Source: Schistosoma mansoni
Lineage: Eukaryota > Platyhelminthes > Trematoda > Strigeidida > Schistosomatidae
Reading direction: 5' to 3'
DNA: 64,000 nucleotides
Assembly: GCF_000237925.1 (NCBI RefSeq)
Contig: NC_031499.1
Span: 4,987,734 to 5,051,733 of the forward strand
Part shown: positions 22,501-33,200 of the stretch, piece after piece
Layout of the letters: the number at the start of each line of letters is the position of its first letter
Numbering within the stretch: the stretch's first letter is position 1
Program-made: the position numbers and the translations under genes
The notes under the pieces: model-generated
The model's input: only the letters and a program-made list of their open reading frames with translations
The model's database searches: none
What the model was told of the DNA's origin: nothing

Positions 22501-25500
22501 TATCATATCAACTCGTTCTGAGTGACCTTGTTTGTGATTAGCAGTCAACGTGAATTTAAGAACAAATAAAGACAAACAATCATGAATAAGACCATCAGAA
22601 TGCACTGACATAACATTTGTGGAACAACTGACAAGATTACTCCTAGATGAAATAGATGATGTTGTTGTCGAGAGCGACAATGAAACCTCTACAACTAAAC
22701 TGTTTAGCTTCGAGAACACAATGCTGCCAATTAATATTTTTTGCTACGAAGGACCAAATCAGAAATGTAAGCAGAGAAAACCTAGACCATGAAAATTAGA
22801 AACTTCAAATCTAGTCATTGGGTAGATAAGAATAGAGTCACACCGATTAAAAGATCAGCAGTAAACTGAAACACTGATCAGTTACAATTATATGCTACTA
22901 CTTTCAATCCATTTCGTTTAATGATGATAACTTACAGTCAAATATCTAGAGGGAAAATAAATGTTTCACACAAAAATAATCCATTCACACGTTAAGATTA
23001 ATAATTGTTGTTCATGAGATCAAATAGTTGGAGAAAACTAACCAAATACTAACTAGGTGACTTAACCAAGATTAAGTAGATTGCAGTTCAACTCGGAAAC
23101 CCGTTCGATAAAAAGGCTGCTCTATAAACAACACGGGAGTACTTCAAAGTTTAACCATTTATGAAGAAAATAATCAACATGGGACACAATAATAATGCGA
23201 GAATCAAGAATGTATTAGTAAGGGTTTAAAATGAACATCCTGCATCACAATGCTAGCTACAATCCATAAATCTTGATAAGATCTGTAATGATATGGCTAT
23301 ACTGAGGTAGTCTGCACAAGATGTATGTATGCGAACAAAGACTGATTAAAAACTCCGTACCAACGGAATAATTTGAACCGCTACAAATAATGGTATAAAC
23401 ATAGTACTCATTGAACAAGTTAGCGGGCATTCGGACTCAATACCTTAGCGGATAACACGTTAGTACTTGAAGTGAAATGTACTAGGTCCGAATTCCAGTG
23501 TGAACATTTAGTGAGACAGGGGTACATATTAGTGAGGTCTCCTATGTGGAACAAAACGCACATCCTGTATTTTATCGCTAGTCACGATCTATCTATTCCA
23601 AAAAAAATAATAAATCACTTTTTGAAATAATTTAAGAAAACTGCTCTCTTAGTAAAAAAGTTATTTTCATTTCAAAATTATTATTGGTAGGTACTGGGTT
23701 CGGATCTCGTGAGGCGGGATCGTGGATGCGCACTGCTCAGGAGTCCCACAATGAGGCGAAATGGCCGTCCAGTGCTTCCAGCTTTTCCATGGTGGTCTAC
23801 CTTCAACTGACTCATGCTTTCAGTATATATAAAAAATTACTAAAAATCTCCACAAAAAAACCCCGTTAGTCAAATCAATCGCTGGTTCGAACCTTGCCCT
23901 GACTATATACAAAATGACTGACTACTCTTAGACGAATACATAGATTCATATTTTTTTAAATTAAATATATATGATAACTGGTTATATTCTTATTATGCAT
24001 ATAAACGGAGAATCCTTGGCGGTTTGCTTGAATACCTAGGTTATCTGTTTCTTCCATCTAGATATATTTAAATAAACAACGTTTATGAGAAGTTCACAAC
24101 CTTTCGCTGTACAAATTACAAAAAAGTACAATCAGAGATATTATGGTGGCTGGCGATATACATTGGAAAGACTGAACATTATTCAAATATTGATTCCCGA
24201 ACTGCTAACATCTCACAAGCAATCACTTAATATTTAACGTCAAGATCGATCGAGAAATAAAAAACAGGAACTTGTTGAAATACCTTGTCCATAGAATTCT
24301 ATATTGTACCAAAAATATAAAATTGAATAAAGTCAATTAGTTATAAGACAGTCATTTAAATAAGTCAACTTATAGATTAAGTGATTGTAACATAATGAAA
24401 TCGCTAGTTGAAATAGATCAACAAATTAGAATAACGTTTATAAATTAAGTGAAATACTGTTAAACTGATTTTTAGTATAGATGGACTAATAAAGGTAGAC
24501 TAGCTTAACACAGTTTTGGATCTTGTTGATGAAGTTTTATGAAGATTAGGTTACTTTCTATATGATGCTTGTTACGGATTGACATCAAATGGGATACTTA
24601 TAAAAAATCAAGGGTGAATATAACAGTTGTTTCATCCTCACATGGGATCCATCAGTAATGTGAGATCTAAAAGGCACTGAGTTAGATCCTTATTGGGATC
24701 ATGTGTGTATGTGAGCTGATAAGGACAATGAAACAACTGTTGAATCCACTCTAATTTTTAATCGTAATCAAAATGATGTCGAAACGTAAGACATAATGTT
24801 TGCAATTATTCATTGAACAGACTAACAACACTTGATCTGACATTCACTTAGTATCGCTTGCTTGAATCTTCCCATTGATGTTTAGGACTGGTCAGTCTAT
24901 AATTGGCATATGTGCGTATTGCCTCGATATAGCTTTAATTCACAAGCATTGTATGCAAAGATGAATAGTGGCTAGCAGTGGAATCCAGGATGCGCATTTC
25001 GTCTTATTTTGGACTCGTCAGCTGGATGTACCTGCATCTCAGAGTAGATGTTCACTCTGAGACTCGAAACCAGTACCGTTCGCTTCAAGCGCCATCGCGT
25101 TATCCACTCAGCTACTGAGTCCTGATAGACACTCGAGGCAATACGCACAGTATGCACATATGCCAATTAGAGACTGACCAGGTGCAGTCCTAAACATCAC
25201 TGGGAAGATTCAAACCAACAATACTAATGTGGATTTAAAATTCACAACATTGCACAAGCAAGTGATTATCAGGACTCAGTAGCTGAGTGGATAACGCGAT
25301 GGCGTTTGAAGCGAAAGGTACTGGGTTGGAGCTCCAGGGTGAACATCAACTCTGAGATGCAGGTACATCCAGCTGACGAGTCCTAAATAGGACGAAATGC
25401 GCATCCTGGATTCCACTGCTAGCCACTATTCATCTTCGCTTACTTGATCTGACAGTTTCAAACTCGTACACCAATCAGCCTAAGATCAAACAGTAAAGAC

Positions 25501-25679
25501 CAGAATTTATACATAGATATTTTACCAGTGAATCTATAGAGTCCAAACTAATTAACACTGTACGAAATTGAATTTCTTCTAATCTTCATTTTAAGGGGTG
25601 AATCAGAAAACTTACTTTCATTTGCATGAATTTATCTACCAGGTTATTCATCATATTTTGTACAATATAATTTTTTTTT
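16559..25679 (-). CDS. Unidentified host gene, 3' exons only
   Basis: Three minus-strand blocks look like exons. 25616-25679 encodes KKNYIVQNMMNNLVDKFMQMK, between TTCTTCAG and GTAAG. The block starting at 22002 follows CCAAG and is phase-compatible; it encodes a segment containing QPYIEASELNANDVQVTLIM and the stretch FCGLIKPGCSGNF. It ends at a donor near 21788 (GTAAGT) or 21795 (GTGAAT), or as a terminal exon at the TAG at 21787-21789. 16559-16654 encodes NNKVKLRLRKACGSEQWAGA and then a stop. The first two blocks join in phase 0. The last does not join directly in a good phase, so an exon is missing between them or the blocks belong to different genes. Codon use is host-like, and non-repetitive sequence surrounds them. 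I recognise no domain. Upstream exons were not found. Confidence 0.4.
17115..17540. mobile_element. Composite B hammerhead SINE (-) joined to block F (+)
   Basis: 17140-17285: minus-strand hammerhead relic (core CTAAGGA, GATA in place of GAAA) with a tRNA-like head (TTCGATCTCGCACGCGAACG). 17290-17540: block F, beginning with a small palindrome around CTTATACCGACGGATATAAG. Confidence 0.6.
18530..19330 (+). repeat. Repeat G, split by a family A retroposon
   Basis: Left part 18530-18725 and right part 19255-19330 match the 12256-12540 copy on either side of the insertion at 18731-19215. Confidence 0.65.
18731..19215 (-). mobile_element. Family A retroposon inserted into repeat G
   Basis: Near full-length copy with the (TAAA) tail at 18731 and the 5' end (GGCCGTACCAGGGCA) near 19208. 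It has an internal deletion of about 30 bp near 18830 relative to sister copies. The flanks on both sides match the uninterrupted repeat G at 12256-12540, so it is nested. Confidence 0.8.
19728..19850 (-). mobile_element. B-class hammerhead SINE, 3' part
   Basis: Runs from TTCAAC-type tail sequence through GTCAATTGAAGCTAGACCAC to the hammerhead and part of the tRNA-like head (GAGACTAGAACCCAGGACCT). Confidence 0.7.
19755..19803 (-). ncRNA. Hammerhead motif (B class), core intact, stems weak
   Basis: Minus strand: CTGAGGA, GTCCC..AGAGC, GAAA, stem III ACAGCTGT, cleavage C. Stem III differs from the family ACGGCCGT by a paired change (G-C to A-U). Stem I is only partly paired, so activity is doubtful. 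Confidence 0.6.
20140..20545 (-). mobile_element. Family A retroposon, old diverged copy
   Basis: Recognisable by AACACGTAAACATCGGTACAA, CCACAAGGCAGTGGAGCA and CCAACTCCTCTAGGTGGG, with many substitutions and small indels. Preceded on the left by an ATT-rich microsatellite (20095-20140). Confidence 0.7.
20622..21560 (-). mobile_element. RTE LINE 3' end, interrupted by a solo LTR
   Basis: 20622-20710 carries the 3' UTR landmark (GCAACGTAGAACCTGTACTT, CCTCAAGTTGCCATACCCTA). 21225-21560 carries GTATTAATAGCGTCAGTGGT and C-terminal coding sequence (ACGCGGATCCTATCTAGATA, GTGACCTCACGAACTGATAC). The LTR at 20733-21212 lies between. Confidence 0.65.
20733..21212 (-). mobile_element. Solo LTR, same family as 59799-60309
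   Basis: Antisense copy of about 480 bp bounded by TGTTATATC and GGGATATAACA. It shares long stretches with 59799-60309, such as the AAAGCAGGACGGATAAGTAC region (reverse complement here). Nested in an RTE LINE 3' region; no clear TSD seen. Confidence 0.75.
21540..21650 (-). mobile_element. Family C-like SINE remnant
   Basis: GAGCGCTAGTGATACTAGTG, then a B-box-like ATTCGAACACCC and a diverged A box (TTTTAACCAT). Adjoins the right end of an RTE LINE fragment. Confidence 0.4.
23440..23600 (+). mobile_element. Smα-type SINE, degraded
   Basis: GACTCAATACCTTAGCGGAT (head), AGGTCCGAATTCCAGTGTGA (B-box region) and a ribozyme remnant ending ACAAAACGCACATCCTGTAT. The CUGANGA box is not recognisable. 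Confidence 0.6.
23685..23868 (+). mobile_element. B-class hammerhead SINE with full 3' tail
   Basis: B-box region GGGTTCGGATCTC, hammerhead at about 23730-23776, GGTGGTCTACCTTCAACTGA, then the terminal block CACAAAAAAACCCCGTTAGT. The core reads CTCAGGA (G5 changed) with GAAA intact, so it is probably inactive. Confidence 0.75.
24830..25137 (-). mobile_element. Smα-type hammerhead SINE, minus copy
   Basis: Read on the minus strand: tRNA-like head (A box TAGCTGAGTGG, B-box region GGTTTCGAGTCTC), the hammerhead at 25035-24975, then the family body to about 24830 (GCACATATGCCAATTATAGAC, CCTAAACATCAATGGGAAG). It matches the published Schistosoma Smα organisation of a pol III promoter followed by a self-cleaving hammerhead. 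It faces a plus copy at 25271. Confidence 0.85.
24975..25035 (-). ncRNA. Hammerhead ribozyme (Smα class), intact core
   Basis: Minus strand order: GCAG, GTAC internal loop, ATCCAG, core CTGACGA, stem II GTC..GAC with loop, GAAA, stem III ATGCGCAT, cleavage after ATC, CTGGAT, TCCA, CTGC. Stem I pairs ATCCAG with CTGGAT and GCAG with CTGC perfectly. Stem II is reduced to three base pairs; every catalytic core nucleotide is present. Confidence 0.85.
25137..25445 (+). mobile_element. Smα-type hammerhead SINE, plus copy
   Basis: Plus-orientation body (GGCAATACGCACAGTATGCA at about 25139) runs into a tRNA-like head (A box TAGCTGAGTGG 25280-25290; B-box region GGGTTGGAGCTCC near 25323) and the hammerhead at 25359-25419, ending GCTAGCCACTATTCATCTT. 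Body-then-head order suggests part of a tandem Smα unit. Confidence 0.85.
25359..25419 (+). ncRNA. Hammerhead ribozyme (Smα class), intact
   Basis: Stem I: GCAG 25359-25362 with CTGC 25416-25419, and ATCCAG 25367-25372 with CTGGAT 25406-25411. The internal loops GTAC and TCCA lie where the tertiary contact is expected. Core CTGACGA 25373-25379; stem II GTCCT/AGGAC perfect; GAAA 25394-25397; short stem III ATGCGCAT; predicted cleavage after C25405. This is the best-preserved copy in the window. Confidence 0.92.
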
Positions 25680-26024
25680 CTGAAGAATAAAATCTAACAT
25701 AAAGTAGTTAATTTATCAATCTGAAAATACATAATTTTCATTTGCATTATAACAGATCAAGGATTCCTCAATGTCAGACAACTATTATAACTCAATAAAG
25801 TGATTATGCATACAATTGTACTCAATCACAGAAAATAAATAAAATAGGCATAAAGAAGTTAAAATCTGAAGTTCATTGGGTTTTAAATCAGATTTATTTT
25901 ATTCGCTAAACAAACTCTCCTCTGATTAGATATAATCAAGATGATACCTGTCTGTTAAAAATTGCAAAATAGAATCTAAATATCGAGATAAGCAGTCTCA
26001 TCAACAGGTTTGCATTACAGTCAG

Positions 26025-26410
26025 ATAGTGGCTAGCAGTGAAACCTAGGGAATGTGATTCGTCCTATTTACGGCTCTTCACCTGAATAGATGTGTCTCAG
26101 TAATGATGCACATACCGAGGCTTTAACCTAGTAACTTTTGGTTGAGCCCAGATAGTCGTTGACCTGTGCGACTGAGGTGTGCACTGCATATGCAGACAGA
26201 TATAAGTAGTACATAGTAGGAATCGGGAATAAAATGCTTACCAGTAAAAATTGAAATGAGAAGGGAAGGAAAATGAAGAGCAATCAAGACGATAACATAG
26301 GGAGAATGACGCAGTGTGTCACAGATAACTGAAGAAAGATAAGCAAATGATGCATTCAATGTATGATTTTCATGTTTTACAAAGTCACGGATTGATTTTG
26401 CATAAAAAAT
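26025..26410. mobile_element. Composite: degraded hammerhead/tRNA unit (-) joined to block F (+)
   Basis: 26025-26165 is a minus-strand remnant (TAGTGGCTAGCAGTGAAACC, GATTCGTCCTATTTACGGCT). It abuts block F (about 26170-26410: GACAGATATAAGTAGTAC to ATTCAATGTATGATTTTCAT). The same join recurs at 17115-17540 and, in mirror image, at 28970-29385. Confidence 0.55.
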
Positions 26411-26539
26411 AGGTCGGTTTTCCCCACCAATTCTTCGTTCACTAGGCGACCAGCGTGAATTTTATTCGTAAGGGTTTGTCATTTCCGGCGGATAATTTTA
26501 AGGCCCCAAGAGGTACACATAGAAAACATACCAGACTCA

Positions 26540-26690
26540 TTCACCAGATACTTGGTTATAAGTCACACCTCAGTTATGCGAGCTAGTGATACTAACCGGT
26601 TGCCCGAAATGACGTAGATGGAGCAGCGGGGTTCAAATATGAGAAGCTGAACATCCTAACCACTAAGCTACCACTCCACTTATGTCACGA
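26540..26690 (-). mobile_element. Family C tRNA-derived SINE
   Basis: GCTAGTGATACTAACCGGTT followed by GGGGTTCAAATATGAG (B box region) and CCTAACCACTAAGCTACC (A box region), read on the minus strand. Confidence 0.5.
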
Positions 26691-27024
26691 CAGAAACTAA
26701 TCAATAGTTGTCTTATACATCAAAAGCGGTAAAATGAAAGCTCTTACGAATCAAATCTCATCAACAGTTTTCTTGGTCAATAACAATGACTTCATCTAAC
26801 TTACTGATTACAAGAAGAAGATATCAGAAAGTATCAAAGATTAGATAACATTCAAATAAAACAACTGACAATGGGAGGATGTATGTGTGTGTGAAACAGA
26901 CAACAGCAGCAACGACAACGGACAAAGTTAATTATACAAGCGAACTACACTCAAAAGGCATAAAAATCAAGAAGTCACGAAAATTTCGTTGCTTCTTTTG
27001 TCTATACAAAAAGGAATAACTGAC

Positions 27025-27030
27025 TTTATT
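27025..27030 (-). promoter_or_regulatory. Candidate poly(A) signal of the MEP50-like gene
   Basis: AATAAA on the minus strand about 250 nt beyond the stop codon at 27281-27283. There is no competing gene between them. Confidence 0.35.
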
Positions 27031-27280
27031 TCTTAAATGTATTACTATTATTAAATGCAATAAATGTACAATTTTACATACACATACAAAATAAATACAT
27101 TACAATGTTGATTGCCTCTTATTCATCTTCTATTTCCTTTAAACATTATAAACATTCTTGTCTATCACAATCAGTCAGAGAGGAAGTATATCAATCATCA
27201 CCAGTCGAGTAAAATCACTGTAACTATATCATACAGGACATTTCATACTTTGATATGAATTTTGTTTTTATGTATGTACA

Positions 27281-30200
27281 TTAAATATTAAACAATTTTA
27301 TGTAATGAATTCTAGAGAGATTGTTGAATCCTGGAACATTTGTTTCAATTAGATTTGGATGTACACAAAGTTGATAATCAAGTTTAGTTGGCATTGTTGT
27401 ATGATAATTCATGTTAGCAGTATATAATGAAGTAGTTGTTAATGTTAGGTTATTATTATTACTATTATTGTCAGGAATACCAGTTGATAGTAATAATCTC
27501 CATGGTTGTTGTGAATTCATAAGATCAGAAGAAAGAAATAAACCATATGGTTTAACTCTTCCATAACATCTATTATCAATGTTCGTCATTGATTTTCTGC
27601 CATCATGATATACATGTGTAAACATGTCATTTGATACATCCTGTTGGTAAACATCTATTGAACCATTGATTTGAATTAGTCCGATATATTTGGAAGTATT
27701 AGGAATATTTTCAGTTGATGTTTTTGGATAATTATGCGTAAGGATTTGTACAATCTGTGTAAAAATAATGAGGTAGAATAAATGAAAAAAACAGCAGAAA
27801 TTGAACTTATGAAAATAAAAAATTATGAAAACGAATATACCTAGAAGTTTCGAACCCATCTATGATGATTCCTCAATTAAAGCATAAGTTACCTGATTCT
27901 GCCACATCTACGTGTATCTACGAATTCAGCTGCTCCTGTGGAGAAAGCTATATTGGGCGCACTACCAGACAACTGAGCCAACCAGTTAGTAAACACCTAC
28001 CTTCGTGGTTAGGAAAGGGTACCTTCAAAACAATACACAGCTTTTTTTCTATCATACTTGATAGATAGCGGTCATGTAATAGACAGAAATAGACCATTTT
28101 AAGCTATTTATCGTATTCCTACTAGTTTTACTTATAGGGTTCGATAGTAGAGGCTATAAGAATTCGACCTAACAATCCAAGTCATTGTATTCATAAGAAA
28201 TTTGTAACACCTTTATATCTCCCTTGGCTTTACCCAATGACTTTATCTATTACTTTTATAGTTGAAATCAGGAGTCAGTTGAAGCTAGACCACCATGGAA
28301 AGCCGGGAAGCACTAGAAGGCCGTTTCGTCTTATTGTGGGACTCCTCAGCAGTGCGCATCTCAACAAAGAAACCCTTCTGACTTTGTTTATTATTATTTT
28401 CTATACTATTTGTTCTTTTATTCTTCTTCACCCCCTCCCATCCATTTTCCTCCCAAGTATACGCTTCATTGTCCAAATTTCTGAACATTTTTTATTACAT
28501 AATCTTATAGTTTTTATAAATGTTATCTCAGCATCTATATTTTTCAAGTCATTGATCTAATTCCCACTATGAAACATGGATACAAACCTTTATTATTCTT
28601 ATCACAGCTAGTACACCTATTATAACACTGCCAATTTGTACTCTTTACTTACTATATTTATTTATGTAATTTATTCCCCTGTTATCACTGAATTATAAAT
28701 TGCCTTGATTAGTTTAATAATTATGTATATGCATATAAATATTGCAGTATATTAAAGTAAATCCTGACGAAGATATAGTCGAAAACAATATTGTTCGCCT
28801 ACATATAAGCAACATATAACGTGAGACAGATGTACATTAATGCAAGTTAACAAACTATTACAGCACTATGAAATAGGATTATCAACACTAGTTTCAGAGT
28901 AGTGAAAGAGGTAATGTAGTGAACGGAGACTCAGGTACAGTAAACTAATATATTGTTTTATGCAAAATCACACAACACCTTTGTAAAATATGAAAATCAT
29001 CAGAGATTAAACACGCCATTTGCACACATTCCTTCAGTAATTCTTTACATACTCCATATTTCTTCTAATTCTGTTGTTACTCTAACTGATTTCCGTTTTC
29101 CTTACTGTCCCCTTCATTTCAATCCTCTGCTGGTAAGCATTCCACTGCAAATTCCTACTACATACTACTTATATCTGTCCACATATGTAGTGAACACCGC
29201 AATAATAATATCAACGATATTAAAAAAAACATCAGGCATAAATGGTAACACGGTTCGATAAGAATGAACCCGTGGATGCGCACTGCTGAAGAATTCCAAT
29301 CTAGGACGAAACAGCCGTTCAGTGCTTGCAGGTTTTTCATGGTGGTCTATCTTCAATTGACTCATGAACTCAACCATTAAAAATGAAATAATTTTAAAAC
29401 TCAAAACCTAAGGGGGAAACAAAGAGTGCATGAATCGGCACCATTGTGACTGATTCTGAGTTATGTCACCTGACGCCTCCAACTACTGGCTGCAATTAAT
29501 AAGTGGACCCCAAACCAACTTCATGGACTGATCCTATATTTTGATTTGGTCACCTCTAGCTTTCTTTCTACGAGCTTATATACATCACTGAAACATTCCC
29601 CATAAAGATGGATAGTGGTTGGGCATACGTAATACACATCCTATTGAGGTTATATGTTTGAGTCGCGAAACATTTTTGGTTCGAACAACTGGATAGTTTT
29701 TCATAGATTGGTAGTATATAATTTGATAAATATTCAGTTTGATAAACGTATATTTTTCCGCACAAAGTGAGCTACCTGGAGTTTAAGAATCGAACTGGCA
29801 TATATTTTACTTACGTAATTGACTAATAACATAACCATAAAAGACTTAAAAGTATCGAATTCAATCCGACAACTAATGAGGATTGTAAACTATCTGAGAA
29901 TTCCAAGATTCCTACTCCAAAATTATTCAATATCTTCCACTTTGTTAAGGGGCGAACCCGACTCACCATCCATTGGTTGCAATTTCTAATTTGTCTTAAT
30001 TTATGATACACAGTGATGATTACCCTAAATGATACCTGTTTAATTAGCCATAAGGACTCAACATTTTACCTCTGGTGAAGTAATAGGTGCATATAGTTGA
30101 TGAGTTTCGAATTACAGCGAAATTAGTGTTTAGTGAATGATCCCTGGACTTCAATAGTTCTTCAACTAAAGCTATTCTGTGATAAAAATCAACTTCAAAT

Positions 30201-33200
30201 AGAAAAATTTACAATAAAATATAAATTTATTAAACATGCATACTTGTTTACATCTATGTGAGGACGATTTGAAGGTTTCATTTGCATCTGTAACATCTAC
30301 ATTTGATAATTCCATTTTAGGATTGCGAATATCATAAACGTATAAATGACCTTCGTAAGTTCCTAATAGCAAATGATTTGGTGAAAGCCAACTGAGTGCT
30401 CTTTAAATTAAAATAATAAAACATATATATGATTGTGAATAAAAATGATTTAAGGCACAAAGAAATAAGTCTAAAAGATCAAGTACATTTAACAAATACA
30501 ATCTCGAAAGACTAAGACCAGTATTATTATTAATAATGGTTTGAAATAACCTGTTGGTGATATTCATGAATGAAATTTGGTTTGTCTCTGTTGGATTGCT
30601 TAGATAAAGCTACTATATTGTAAGTTTTTATCGAATAGATAGATTCTGGTCAGTAATAAAATTTAGGACGCTCGTTTTGTCTTGTCTGAGATTCACTTGC
30701 TGTGTAAGGCTGCATTCTACTATTGATGTTCACTTCGACACTCGAACCTAAAGCCCTCAAATTAAAACACATGTGTTGTTCACTGAGCTTCTAAGACCAG
30801 ATAGACGGTTCTAATTTTTACTTGTTACCAAAAGTTTGAACTATGTCGTTGTTGATATTCAGGACTGACATTTGACCAGTTTATGTTCGTAGGTTTTCAA
30901 TGGTAGTCTAACAAAAGTCAGACAGTGATTTGAAACTTCAGAGTTCTGAGGGAGCTGATGCTCTCAGTGGAATTAGAACCAATTTCTCTCACCTTTATAG
31001 TCCAAGGCGTTACTACTGATTCCCAACTGACTTTCTGAAAGACAGAAATACCCAAAATGATCAACCACTGAGTAGTGATCGATTTTGTGTTTGTCTAGTC
31101 ATTCGTGCTATCCAAAATCTATCGATTCATTTTTAATGCGGCCATTAATCTGAGTGACGATGTCGTTTGTACTATCTTTCGATGTAAGACGGTTGAAAGT
31201 AGTTAGAAAGAAACTCTCCAGGATCAAATCGCAAGAAACTTGAGGATATGATTTTATGTAGACTATATCATATGACACTTAGAACAATGTATCATCCTGG
31301 ATCTTTCGATCAAAATAATGCTGTAAAAATACCAACTTTTCTCCACACTGACCATAATTAAAGTAAGATAAAAATAACAACAGAGACATACATACATTAC
31401 GACTCACGTTGGTAAATCATGTTTAACATTTGAACAATCACTTGATTGAATTACAAGTGGATTAGATACATCATTGATACGAATATCCCATAAACAAATT
31501 TTTCGTTTCAAATCTAATGGATTTAAAGTTGATAATAAAAAGTTTTCACAATTATTTTGATCATTTATTATACCATTAGTATTATTAGAAGATAGTAAAG
31601 AAATATCTGGAGTGAAAGCGGAACCATTAACAGGCCATGTTGTAGAATTGATAGACCATGATTTAATAGGCATTAAAGATGGACAATCCCATAACTAATT
31701 TGAAATAAATAAAGCAACAATGAAAATTGAATAATTTAATATTGAATCAAGATTAAGAATGAGATGTTCTGTGTTCTGTGTAAGCAAAGTGAAGATTAAA
31801 TAGCAATTAAGTGCTTAGAATAACATTCGTGTAATTCTCCATTGTACGATCAATCGTTGGTCACCGGCTACCATGAGACTGCATCTCCCCACGATGCTCC
31901 ACTGCCTTGTGGATCAGATCTTTAGGTCAAAGGCTCCGCGTGTGGGCCCTTAAGAAAACCACCTGCTTCGGTTTGGGCACCCGGGCAGTATCATAGCCCT
32001 CACACAAATCAAATGAAATTTTTGTGGCGCATATGCATCTGGTGCTTCGATTGTAAGATGTGAACATGCTCAACTAAGAATTAGATCTGCTAGCTTGTTT
32101 AATTTGAAACGAGTGAAATGATGTATTTGAACTTAAAAGGTTATATGTTAAGTGTGTTTAAATCGTTATTATGACATATCTTTCTAAACAACAAATGAGC
32201 TCGCTCAAGACTATCATAATAACAAAATACTTTGCTGAAAACTGTGCTTATGGTTTGTCAAACTCACATATAATTACTTATTGTGTGATGTGTTTTTTTA
32301 AGAGTTCCCAGAACTCGCTTATAGACATACAAACAGATAGAAATATAGATATCAATATATATCCGGATAGAGATATGGGTTAGCCAAAGTTTCCATATCT
32401 GATTAACATGATAAGATGAAAAGAGCATAAGATATCGAAATAATGTAGTATAGATGATAAAAAGAAAAACTGAACCTTAGGAATATAATTTGAAAACACA
32501 GGATGGAAAAGCATGTGGAAAAGGATACTGGGATTCAAGATCGAAGTTAAAATAAAGAATGAATCCATCTGCTTCATTGTGAACGATTCTGAAACAATTT
32601 ATCCAAAGTTTCCAATAACTACCGACAGCGGTTGTTTTTTTTATTTTTACTAACTTCAAAATAAAGCTTTAATGATACTACTTTTTTCCTGGTTCTTCAA
32701 AGTTCAAGATTTCCAGAATAATGGAAATCGATATATCACCTACTAAATCACTAGAAAAAACGTGCCTTGTTAAAACACACAATCAACAATAACAGTTTCA
32801 TTTACCGTGTTTTAAAAGATAATAGCATTTCATCTCGACCATTGTATAACAGAACTTAGTTGATTGTATACTACAGTCAATTTATTTACTCATGAATTAA
32901 ATCAGCGAAACCCTGAAAGTAGTTTTAAAGTGAGAAAACTTTCTATCAGAAACTTTTGGAGTTGGATAAGCATTACTAGTACTTTACCTAAACTCATTTA
33001 CTAAATACAAGTTTATGAATACAGTCAACTGGATAATGAGGTACAATACCTCCCTTCTCCACCTTGCCAAAATCAAATTAAATAGGACAATGTTCAATCC
33101 TGTAACCTTTTTGGACCACGTGCACTTTTGACTATCACATAATTTGTTCAGGCACAAAGAGAAAATACATACATTGATACATTTTAGACCAATTAACATG

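Larger units (their letters stand above)
27850..28830 (+). mobile_element. Penelope-like element, 3' part with GIY-YIG region
   Basis: 27862-28065 encodes CIYEFSCSCGESYIGRTTRQ, the Cys-rich and YIGRTTRQ signature of the GIY-YIG endonuclease domain that ends Penelope-like ORFs. The next 180 bp give further family-like protein stretches (DSGHVIDRNRP, YRIPTSFTYRVR) with decay. A B-class SINE splits it at 28256-28368, and an AT-rich 3' region follows, ending near a hammerhead-like motif at 28757. Reverse transcriptase is absent. It lies in the 27755-30243 intron of the MEP50-like gene, antisense to it. Confidence 0.7.

Noticed and set aside
22304-22719. Overlapping frames on both strands (73 and 80 codons)
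   Set aside because: Low-complexity Ser/Thr/Val content and no splice signals; they lie in an intron between exon blocks of the unidentified gene.
24590-24760. Possible third hammerhead class (GAGCTGATAAGGACAATGAA)
   Set aside because: The core would be CTGATAA instead of CTGANGA and stem I does not pair convincingly, so it is at most a decayed relic.
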